DNA from: Streptomyces violaceusniger Tu 4113
Lineage (GTDB): Bacteria; Actinomycetota; Actinomycetes; Streptomycetales; Streptomycetaceae
Direction of reading: 5' to 3'
NCBI RefSeq assembly: GCF_000147815.2
Contig: NC_015957.1
Location: forward strand, 7,750,001 to 7,814,000
Length of the DNA: 64,000 nt
Shown here: positions 57,181-64,000 of the stretch, one piece after another
How the letters are laid out: each line of letters starts with the position of its first letter
Position numbering within the stretch: the stretch's first letter is position 1
Translations under genes and position numbers: made by a program
The notes under the pieces: generated by a model
Told to the model about the DNA's origin: nothing
The model's database searches: none
The model's input: the letters and a program-made list of their open reading frames with translations, nothing else

Positions 57181-60100
57181 TCACCCCGCGCTCCCCGGGC
57201 TCGCATGCCACAGCTTGCGGCCGGTGGCGGCCTGGTCGCCCGCGGGCTGGAGGTCGGCCCAGGGGTGCATGGCGTAACCGGTGGGCATCTCGATGCGGCG
57301 ACCGGAGTCGGAGTCGCGGCCGGAGTCGGAGTCCACTCCGCGGCCGGAGTCGGAGTCCGCTTCGGCCGTCTCCGGGCCCGCCCCCGCCAGTTCGGCGGCG
57401 ACCGCTTCGAGGCCGCCCTCCTTCCTGAGCTGGGCCAGCTCCGCGAGGTTCCACACGGCCGAGCCGACGACGCTGAGGCTGCGCGGGCCGCGCCGCTGGA
57501 CCACGCCGCGTACGAGCAGCAGCCAGGAGTGGAAGACGGTGTGTGCGCACGCCGCGTGGCTGTCGTCGAAGAAGGCGCAGTCGACCAGCCCCGTACCGTC
57601 GTCGAGCGTGGTGAAGATGACCCGGCGCCCCGAGCGGATCGGCGGGGTCTGGGTGGCGGCCTTGGCGCCGGCGACGAGCACGACCTCCCCGTGCGGCGCG
57701 TCGCGCAGCCGCTTCGCGGGGATCGCGCCCAGTTCCTCCAGGAAGTCCCGGTGGTCGCCCATCAGATGGCGGGAGACGTCCATGCCGAGGATGCCGAGTT
57801 CGGCGCCGAGGCGTTCGTCCGCGTCGAGGTCGGGGAGCCCGGCGGGGGCGGCGGGGCCGGTTTCGGCCAGCGGAAGCTGGCCCTCGGCGTCGCGCCGGGC
57901 GGCGCCCCGCTGCTGCCGGTGCAGTTCGGCGATCTGCAGCAGCAGATCGCGGCGGCTGGTGCCGAACGCGTCCAACGCGCCGACCTGGGCCAGCCGTTCG
58001 GCGACCGGCCGCCCGGGATGGGCGCGCAGCCACAGGTCCTGGAGCGAGGAGTAGGGCTGTCCGGCCGCGATCCGCTCGGTCTCGGCCTCGCTGATGCCGT
58101 GGACGTCGCTCAGCGCCAGCCGTACGCCGATGCTGTCTTCGTTCCCCTTGCTGCGCCTGTCCTCCTTGTTACTGATGCCACGAGAATCACCAGACGTCAG
58201 TTCGATTCGATAAGCGGCCCCCGACCGGTTCACATCCAGCGGCAGGATCGGCACCCCGCGCCGCCGCGCGTCCGCCAGCAGCAGCCGCTTCGGGTACATC
58301 CCGGGGTCATGGGTGAGCAGCCCGGCGTAGAAGGCGGCCGGATGGTGCGCCTTGAGCCAGGCGGACTGATACGTCGGGACCGCGAAGGCGACGGCATGCG
58401 CCTTGCAGAAGCCGTATGAGCCGAACGCCTCGACGATCTCCCAGGTGCGCAGCCGTACCTCCGGCGCGTAGCCCCGTTTCTCCGCCTCCGCGTGGAACCA
58501 GGCGCGCACCCGCCCCTGCCGCTCGGGGTTGGACAGCGCGCGCCGCGCCTCGTCGGCGAGGTCCCGTTCACATCCGGTCATGATCGACACGATCTTGATG
58601 ATCTGCTCATGGAAGACCACGACCCCGTGGGTCTCGCGCAGCGCGTCCTCCAGGTCCGGATGCGGATAGCGCGCGGGCTTGCGGCCGTGCCGGGCGTCGA
58701 TGAAGGGCCGGACCATGTCGGCGGCGACCGGGCCCGGCCGGAAGAGCGATATGTCGACCACGAGATCGTGGAAGGTGGTGGGCTGCAGTCGGCCGAGGAG
58801 ATCGCGCTGACCGGGCGATTCGATCTGGAAGCAGCCGAGTGTCTCGGTGGAGCGGATCAGGTCGTAGGTGGCCGGATCGCCGGGCCGGACCTGCCCGGGG
58901 TCGTCGATGTCCACGACCCGCCCGGTGGTCCGCCGGATCTCCGTGACCGCGTGCGCCATCGCGGACTGCATCCGCACTCCGAGGACATCGAGCTTGAGCA
59001 GTCCGAGCTCCTCCACGTCGTCCTTGTCGAACTGCGACATGGGAAAGCCCTCACCGCTGGTCGGCACGATGGGCGTACGGGCCAGCAGCCCGGCGTCCGA
59101 GAGCAGCACGCCGCAGGGGTGCATGGCGATGCCACGGGGCAGCCCGTCGAGCGCCTCGACCAGGTCCCAGAGCTTGCCGAAACGTTCCTGCTCGGCGGCG
59201 ACCGCTCGCAGCTCGGGCAGTTCCGCGAGCGCCGCGCGGGCATCGCGGGCGCGGATATGCGGGAAGGACTTGGCGAGCCGGTCCACCTCGGCCGGGTCCA
59301 TGCCGAGCGCCGCGCCCACGTCCCGTACGGCATGGCGCACCCGGTAGGTCTCGGGCATCGAGACGGTCGCGACCCGCTCCGCCCCGAACCGCTCGAAGAT
59401 CGTGCGATAGACGTCGAGCCGGCGCGCGGACTCCACATCGATGTCGATATCGGGCAGCGCGGCGCGCCGCACCGACAGGAAGCGCTCCATCAGCAGGCCG
59501 TTGGCCACCGGGTCGGCGTGGGCGATGCCGAGCAGATGGTTGACGAACGATCCGGCGCCGGAACCACGGGCGGCCACCCGGATGCCGAGCTCCCGGGTGT
59601 CGTCGACGACCTGCGCGACGGTGAGGAAGTACGAGGCGAAGCCGAGCCGTTCGATGGTGCGCAGCTCGTCCTCGAGCCGCTCCCAGCGCACCCGGTCCCG
59701 GTCGTACCCCCGCAGCACCATGGCGGCGGCGCAGCGCGACCGCAGCACCCGCTCGGCGCTCCGCCGACCGGCCCCGACCAGCCGGGGCTCGGGGAAGTGG
59801 ACGCTGCCCAGGCCGATGTGGTCCTCGGGGTCGACCAGACACGCGGCGGCGGTGCGCCGGGTCTCCTCCAGCAGGCGGTGCGCGGCGTCCCGCCGCATCC
59901 CGGCCGCCTCCACGATCCGCTCGGCCGCCTTCGCCATGTCCAGGGGCCCCTTGAGCCAGCGCTCGCCGCTGTCGAGCGCCCCGGGGGTGCGCGGGTCGAT
60001 GGGGACGAGCCGGCGGGCCGCGTCCAGGACATCGGCGACCGGCCCCTCCCCCGGGTCGGCGTAACGGGCGGCGTTGCTCAGCACGGCCGGGATGCCCTGG

Positions 60101-60765
60101 TCGGCGGCGAAGCCGAGGGTACGGGCGGCGAGCCGCAGCGAGCCCGGCCCGGTGCCGGTGCGGCCGTGCCATACGGCTTCCAGCCGCAGCGCGTCGCCGA
60201 AGAGTTCATGCCAGGGGGCGATCAGCCGCGCGGCCCGGTCGGGGCGCCCGGCGGCCAGGGCCCGGCCGACGTCGGAGTCCGGGCCGAGCAGCACGGTCAG
60301 CGGGGCGAGCGCGCCGGGGTCGCTCACCAGGTCGCGCCAGTGCAGCAGGGGCGGCCCGTCGCCGTTCGTCCGGGCGGATCCGGAGTGGGTGAGCCCCGCG
60401 TGGGCGGCGGAGACCAGCCCGCACAGCGCGGCCCAGCCGGCCGCGCCGTCCCGGGCGAGGAAGACCGCCCGGGGCGTGGACTCGTCGATGAACGCCCCGC
60501 CGCGCACCGGCGTACGGCGCCGAACGGTGCGCCCCGGCTCCGGATCCTCCCTCCGTACGGCGAGGTCCACCCCGAAGAGCGGCCGCACCCCCGCGCGCTC
60601 ACACGCCCGGGCGAACCGCACCGCTCCGGCGAGGCTGTCGCGGTCGGTCAGCGCGATCGCGTCCATGCCGCGCTCGGCGGCCCGCTGCGCCAGCCGCTCC
60701 GGATGCGCGGCCCCGTACCGCATGGAGAACCCGGACGCGGTGTGCAGATGCGTGAAGCCTGGCAT
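57181..60765 (-). CDS. dnaE2: Error-prone DNA polymerase DnaE2
   Basis: 1194 residues from the ATG at 60765, with GGAGG 6 bases upstream. The N-terminal PHP domain starts FTHLHTASGFSMRYGAAHPE with its metal-binding-like residues. The polymerase core has AARGSGAGSFVNHLLGI and PDIDIDVESARR (catalytic Asp triad), then FHEQIIKIVSIMTGCERD and GFCKAHAVAFAVPTYQSAWL. A C-terminal OB fold is present and no exonuclease insert. A short basic insertion (SRGISNKEDRRSKGNED) and an SDSGR repeat near the end are unusual. It is coupled to imuB and preceded by an SOS box, the actinobacterial mutasome arrangement. Confidence 0.96.
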   Translation of the reverse strand: MPGFTHLHTASGFSMRYGAAHPERLAQRAAERGMDAIALTDRDSLAGAVRFARACERAGVRPLFGVDLAVRREDPEPGRTVRRRTPVRGGAFIDESTPRAVFLARDGAAGWAALCGLVSAAHAGLTHSGSARTNGDGPPLLHWRDLVSDPGALAPLTVLLGPDSDVGRALAAGRPDRAARLIAPWHELFGDALRLEAVWHGRTGTGPGSLRLAARTLGFAADQGIPAVLSNAARYADPGEGPVADVLDAARRLVPIDPRTPGALDSGERWLKGPLDMAKAAERIVEAAGMRRDAAHRLLEETRRTAAACLVDPEDHIGLGSVHFPEPRLVGAGRRSAERVLRSRCAAAMVLRGYDRDRVRWERLEDELRTIERLGFASYFLTVAQVVDDTRELGIRVAARGSGAGSFVNHLLGIAHADPVANGLLMERFLSVRRAALPDIDIDVESARRLDVYRTIFERFGAERVATVSMPETYRVRHAVRDVGAALGMDPAEVDRLAKSFPHIRARDARAALAELPELRAVAAEQERFGKLWDLVEALDGLPRGIAMHPCGVLLSDAGLLARTPIVPTSGEGFPMSQFDKDDVEELGLLKLDVLGVRMQSAMAHAVTEIRRTTGRVVDIDDPGQVRPGDPATYDLIRSTETLGCFQIESPGQRDLLGRLQPTTFHDLVVDISLFRPGPVAADMVRPFIDARHGRKPARYPHPDLEDALRETHGVVVFHEQIIKIVSIMTGCERDLADEARRALSNPERQGRVRAWFHAEAEKRGYAPEVRLRTWEIVEAFGSYGFCKAHAVAFAVPTYQSAWLKAHHPAAFYAGLLTHDPGMYPKRLLLADARRRGVPILPLDVNRSGAAYRIELTSGDSRGISNKEDRRSKGNEDSIGVRLALSDVHGISEAETERIAAGQPYSSLQDLWLRAHPGRPVAERLAQVGALDAFGTSRRDLLLQIAELHRQQRGAARRDAEGQLPLAETGPAAPAGLPDLDADERLGAELGILGMDVSRHLMGDHRDFLEELGAIPAKRLRDAPHGEVVLVAGAKAATQTPPIRSGRRVIFTTLDDGTGLVDCAFFDDSHAACAHTVFHSWLLLVRGVVQRRGPRSLSVVGSAVWNLAELAQLRKEGGLEAVAAELAGAGPETAEADSDSGRGVDSDSGRDSDSGRRIEMPTGYAMHPWADLQPAGDQAATGRKLWHASPGSAG

Positions 60766-60833
60766 CCGCACCTCCCGCTGCTCACACCCCCTGACCGACC
60801 CTGCTTGTCCCACGCCCCACCATAACCCCATTC

Positions 60834-60849
60834 TCGAACAAGCGTGCGA
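60834..60849. promoter_or_regulatory. LexA (SOS) box upstream of dnaE2
   Basis: TCGAACAAGCGTGCGA matches the actinobacterial LexA site TCGAAC-N4-GTTCGA with one mismatch, 69 bases before the dnaE2 start. It predicts DNA-damage induction of the dnaE2-imuB pair. Confidence 0.85.
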
Positions 60850-60992
60850 GTCGATTCGATCGCGTCCCCCCTCTCCACCATAAGCACCCAAAACCCCCTT
60901 TAATCCCGCGTGTCGCCTTGCGAACGCGACGCGCGGAAGCCGGTCGGTCGCATCCATGGGTCGGCCACCGGCCCGCGCGTATGCTGATCACC

Positions 60993-61445
60993 ATGACGGA
61001 GGGATCCCTGCTCGATCTGCTACGGGAGCAGCGCACCGGCGCGCTCGTCACCCTCAAGCGCGATGGACGGCCGCAGCTCTCCAATGTCGCCTTCACCTAT
61101 GACCCCGCGACGCGCCTCATCCGGATCTCGGTCACCGATGACCGCGCCAAGACCCGCAATCTGCGCCGCGATCCGCGCGCGAGCTTCTACGTCACCAGCG
61201 GGGACCACTCCTCCTATCTGGTGGCCGAGGGCGATGCCGAGCTGACGCCGGTCGCCGCCGACCCCCATGACGCCACCGCCGATGAGCTGGTGGAGGTCTA
61301 CCGCGCGATCCAGGGCGACCATCCGGACTGGGAGGAGTTCCGCACCGCGATGGTGGCCGAGCGGCGGCTGGTGCTGCGGTTGCGCGTGGGGCGCGGCTAC
61401 GGCTGGGGCCGGCAGGCCGGGGCCCTGAGCGGAGAGCTGGGCTAG
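60993..61445 (+). CDS. PPOX-class (F420/FMN-dependent) oxidoreductase
   Basis: 150 residues. The pyridoxamine-oxidase-like split barrel is clear: LREQRTGALVTLKRDGRPQL, IRISVTDDRAKTRNLRRDPR, SSYLVAEGDAELT. The F420-type PPOX proteins of actinomycetes have this length and pattern. TATGCT at 60980-60985 lies only 7 bases before the ATG at 60993 and could be a -10, so the transcript may be leaderless; an in-frame ATG at 60981 is the alternative. Divergent from dnaE2. Confidence 0.9.
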   Translation: MTEGSLLDLLREQRTGALVTLKRDGRPQLSNVAFTYDPATRLIRISVTDDRAKTRNLRRDPRASFYVTSGDHSSYLVAEGDAELTPVAADPHDATADELVEVYRAIQGDHPDWEEFRTAMVAERRLVLRLRVGRGYGWGRQAGALSGELG

Positions 61446-61831
61446 AGCGGCCACCACCGGTCAGCTTGCCCTGGCAGGTTCTCGCTCTCGCGGGGTGCGC
61501 GGCAGCCCTCGCCCCAGAGGCATCATGGACATCACTCGGCCGTGCTCACCTGAGCACCCTTGAATCGATTTGAGCGCCTCGGCACCTCGCTGAGCACGCC
61601 ATTCACCGGGGGCGCGAAACGGCGCCGGGGGCCCCGAGGGGCGCAATCCGCGCGCTGTCACGCACCCGGTCGCCACGCGGCGTTCCGTGCTCGGCCATCC
61701 CCCGCACGCGACAATAAGCCACCGAACGACTACTTGTAGCGACCGGAAGTGCTCGATCGACGTGCGTTCCTGACGCGCACCGCGTAAGACTCCGTCCGGT
61801 ATCTGCAACGACGAGCAAGGGAGTGTTCGAA
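61446..61831. other. Intergenic region upstream of SSI gene
   Basis: About 385 bases without a supported gene; the frames here are short and not protein-like. It must carry the SSI promoter. AAGGGAG lies 8-9 bases before the SSI ATG. No clear -10/-35 pair or palindrome was recognised. Confidence 0.4.
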
Positions 61832-62275
61832 ATGCGGAAGACTACTGGGGCGATCGGGCTCGGAGCGGCTCTGGCCGTGAGCGCCGTGCTGGGGATCGGC
61901 ACGAGCGGCACGGCAAGCGCCCAGCCCGCCAAGCCGCAGAGCCTGTACCCGCCCTCCGCGCTGGTCCTCACCGTCGGCTGGGGGGCCGACGCGGCCACGA
62001 CCGAGGTCCAGCGAGCGGTGACACTGAGCTGTCGCCCCACCGCCACCGGCACCCACCCGGCCCCCGCCAAGGCATGCGCCGAACTCCGCTCCGTGGGCGG
62101 CACGTTCGGCCAGCTACGCACCGGCGCGGAGCCCGGCCGGGTGTGCACCAAGGAGTGGCACCCCATCACGGTCACCGCCGAGGGGATCTGGGACGGCCGC
62201 CGGGTGTCGTACGAGCACACCTTCGCGAACAACTGCTTCAAGAGCGCGGCGCCGACGATGGTCTTCGAGTTCTGA
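61832..62275 (+). CDS. SSI-family serine protease inhibitor, P1 Lys
   Basis: 147 residues, secreted (signal to ASA, about residue 31). The mature protein has the SSI start [12 protein letters not shown], the first disulfide pair ([18 protein letters not shown]) and the reactive loop [15 protein letters not shown], ending [19 protein letters not shown]. By the SSI pattern (CPMV in SSI itself) the P1 residue is Lys, so trypsin-like proteases are the expected targets. Convergent with a secreted S1 protease, sharing one terminator. Confidence 0.95.
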   Translation: MRKTTGAIGLGAALAVSAVLGIGTSGTASAQPAKPQSLYPPSALVLTVGWGADAATTEVQRAVTLSCRPTATGTHPAPAKACAELRSVGGTFGQLRTGAEPGRVCTKEWHPITVTAEGIWDGRRVSYEHTFANNCFKSAAPTMVFEF

Positions 62276-62385
62276 CCGTCCTGCCTTGGGCCCTGACCGG
62301 CTGAACGACCGCCGAGCACGGCAATGAGCGCAGCAGGCTGAGCACAACAGCCTGAGTACAACGGGCTGAGCACGGCAAAGGGAAA

Positions 62386-62418
62386 GCCCCCGGACACCGT
62401 CCACGGGTGTCCGGGGGC
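62386..62418. terminator. Bidirectional terminator between SSI and protease genes
   Basis: A 13-bp stem (GCCCCCGGACACC with GGTGTCCGGGGGC) and a 7-base loop, between the two converging genes. Confidence 0.95.
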
Positions 62419-62468
62419 CTGCTCTTGTTCACACGGGAGCGGACCGCGGGAGCGAAACGCGTCCCAGG

Positions 62469-63545
62469 TCAGCCGATCTGGGCGCCGAACGCCTGCAGCG
62501 CCTCCGGCACCGGCTGGAAGAAGGTCTCGCCGCCCGAGGAGCAGTCACCGCTGCCGCCGGAGGTCAGACCCAGCGCCGTGTCGCCCGCGAAGAGCGCGCC
62601 GCCGCTGTCGCCGGGCTCGGCGCAGACGTTGGTCTGGATCAGCCCTTCGACCGAGCCTTCCTGGTAGTTGACGGTCGCATTGAGGCCGGTGACCTCGCCG
62701 TCGTGCACCTGGGTGGTGGAGCCGCTGCGCGTCACCTTCTGGCCGACCGTGGCGTCACCGGCCTTGGAGATGGCCTGGGTGCTGCCGTTGTAGAGGTCGA
62801 CCGCGCTCGGGTGGTCGGTGTCCTTGGTGTACTTGACCAGCCCGTAGTCGTTACCGGGGAAGTCGCTGCCCTCGTTGGTGCCGATCTCCTCGCCGCCCTG
62901 CGAGTCCGACCAACTGCTGATGGCCTCGGTGCAGTGACCGGCGGTCAGGAAGTACGGCTGGCCGCCCTTGACCACGTTGAAGCCCAGCGAGCAGCGCCCG
63001 CCGTTGCCCCAGATGGCGTCGCCACCGGCGATGAAGGTGGAGAACTTACCGGCCGAGTGCTTCACCTCGACCTTGTCGCCGAGCGCGCCGGCGACCTTGT
63101 CGAGGGTGGCCATCCCGGCGCCCTTGACGGAGCTGTCCGCGGTGACGACGACCTTGTTGCTTCTGGGGTCCACCGACCACGAGGTGCCGGGGATGGTGGC
63201 CTTCTCCTTGAGCGTCTGACGCGCCTTGCTCAGCTCGGCCAGGGTGTGCTTGACGACCTTGACCTCGGCCCCGGCGTCCCGGACCTTGTCCACGACGCCC
63301 TTGTTGACCACATTGACGACGAGCTTCTTGGCCTTGGCGTCGTAGTACGCACCCGCCGTGTCGCTCTTGAGCGAGGAGGTGAGGGTGCTGGCCAGCTTTC
63401 CGGCGGCGCCGACCGAGAGGGTGTCGGGCTGGGTCTCACCCGGGGCGGCGTTGGCGCTCTGCAGGGTGATGCCCGTGGCGACCAGGGCCGCGATGCCGGC
63501 TCCGGCTATGGCGACACGACGCTTGGGTATGCGGCGGTGCTTCAA
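62469..63545 (-). CDS. Secreted streptogrisin-like S1 serine protease (pre-pro form)
   Basis: 358 residues from the TTG at 63545 (GGAAGG upstream), the start that gives the typical KHRRIPKRRVAIAGAG signal; a longer frame exists but is not signal-like. After the signal peptide (ending SANA) comes an alpha-lytic-protease-type pro-region, then the mature protease with the triad in FLTAGHCTE (His), NDYGLVKYT (Asp) and CAEPGDSGGALFAG (Ser). The C-terminus TSGGSGDCSSGGETFFQPV fits streptogrisins. Autocatalytic maturation outside the cell is expected. Its likely inhibitor is encoded next to it. Confidence 0.95.
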   Translation of the reverse strand: MKHRRIPKRRVAIAGAGIAALVATGITLQSANAAPGETQPDTLSVGAAGKLASTLTSSLKSDTAGAYYDAKAKKLVVNVVNKGVVDKVRDAGAEVKVVKHTLAELSKARQTLKEKATIPGTSWSVDPRSNKVVVTADSSVKGAGMATLDKVAGALGDKVEVKHSAGKFSTFIAGGDAIWGNGGRCSLGFNVVKGGQPYFLTAGHCTEAISSWSDSQGGEEIGTNEGSDFPGNDYGLVKYTKDTDHPSAVDLYNGSTQAISKAGDATVGQKVTRSGSTTQVHDGEVTGLNATVNYQEGSVEGLIQTNVCAEPGDSGGALFAGDTALGLTSGGSGDCSSGGETFFQPVPEALQAFGAQIG

Positions 63546-63736
63546 GTCTCTGCCTTCCAGTGGGGGGTTGGGCCCGACGGCAGTGGGGTGCCAGGGCCCG
63601 GAGGGCGTAGCGACATGGCGCTTCTCCCCACTCAGGGGCGCGTCCATGCCAAATTGCGCCGCCGAGTATTCCCATCACCACCGGCCCCGCACAAGGGTGC
63701 GTTCGCGTCATCGCCGTGAAATTTACCCGGCGACCT

Positions 63737-63786
63737 CATGTCCGGACATGGCGGTGCCCGTACACCTTCTGGGTGTACGGGCACCG
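63737..63786. terminator. Palindrome plus 15-bp hairpin
   Basis: A perfect palindrome CATGTCCGGACATG (63737-63750) is followed at once by a 15-bp stem with a 5-base loop (63752-63766 with 63772-63786). The hairpin can end transcripts of the gene entering from the right. The palindrome lies about 190 bases before the protease start and could instead be an operator. Confidence 0.75.
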
Positions 63787-63897
63787 AATCAGATATCCGG
63801 ACGAGCCGTCAAACCGGGCGAATCGACCGCGCGGGATCCTCTGGCGAAGACCCTCTGGCGAGAGCCCTCTTGGCGGATCAGGTCACCTCCGGCGGCT

Positions 63898-64000
63898 CAT
63901 CGGTCCACGGCGTGCGGCTCCGGCTCGCGCTCGGTGAGCGTCGGCATCGCCTGCCGGGCGGGCTGGGCCGGCTGCGCGGGCGCGGCCTCCCACTCCGGGG
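63898..64000 (-). CDS. C-terminal end of an unknown gene (cut by window edge)
   Basis: The last 33 residues before a stop at 63898: an Ala/Pro/Gln-rich stretch (EAAPAQPAQPARQAMP) and a charged end (TLTEREPEPHAVDR). The frame is open to the window edge and the hairpin at 63752-63786 follows it, as a terminator should. Function cannot be judged. Confidence 0.5.

Noticed and set aside
58492..60825. Long plus-strand frame opposite dnaE2.
   Set aside because: No recognisable motif; the minus strand has the full DnaE2 core.

Overview
The window reads as Streptomyces chromosome. Evidence: very high GC with G/C-ending codons, many GTG and TTG starts, coupled GTGA/ATGA overlaps, a modular type I PKS, an XRE/DUF397 gene set, an LAETG-anchored LPMO, an SSI-type protease inhibitor beside a streptogrisin-like protease, and a DmdR/IdeR-type iron box. 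No rRNA, tRNA or CRISPR array was seen.

Layout. (1) 1-6.0 kb: the end of an MFS exporter coupled to a FAD monooxygenase (+), then an MMPL exporter / histidine kinase / response regulator operon (-). (2) 6.2-25.8 kb: a compact PKS locus. One 4575-residue gene (-) holds a KSQ loading module, two extension modules and a thioesterase. A convergent five-gene operon matches the methoxymalonyl-ACP set fkbG-H-I-J-K. Between them is a carboxymuconolactone-decarboxylase-like protein fused to a degenerate nuclease-fold-like domain. (3) 26-36.5 kb: regulators, oxidoreductases, and decayed SDR, IS1380 and LacI pieces. TetR-controlled SDR and AKR/flavodoxin systems sit with AraC, XRE and DUF397 genes. (4) 36.6-37.98 kb: an IS605-like element carrying only tnpB. 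(5) 38-48.5 kb: AraC and VOC genes, then an iron-box-controlled NIS siderophore operon (ATP-grasp, two IucA/IucC synthetases, PLP decarboxylase), preceded by a fused acyl-CoA carboxyltransferase. In-frame tandem repeats are unusually frequent here. (6) 48.5-50.2 kb: a second TnpB-like protein lacking zinc-finger cysteines. (7) 50.4-64 kb: wall-anchored LPMO, ohrR/ohr, lipase, FAD monooxygenase, an SOS-box-preceded dnaE2/imuB mutasome pair, a PPOX protein, and the SSI inhibitor convergent with a secreted S1 protease.

How the genes fit. The PKS reads KSQ-AT(methylmalonyl)-ACP / KS-AT(malonyl)-DH-KR-ACP / KS-AT(atypical)-KR(Tyr to Gln)-ACP-TE. That predicts a propionyl-started triketide with an enone and an unreduced beta-ketone. 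If the atypical AT takes methoxymalonyl-ACP from the fkbG-K operon, the released chain would be a 2-methoxy-3-oxohept-4-enoyl unit or a lactone from it. I know of no product assigned to this architecture, so it is the main candidate for an undescribed system. All family assignments are from reading the sequence and recalled family knowledge; no database search was run.
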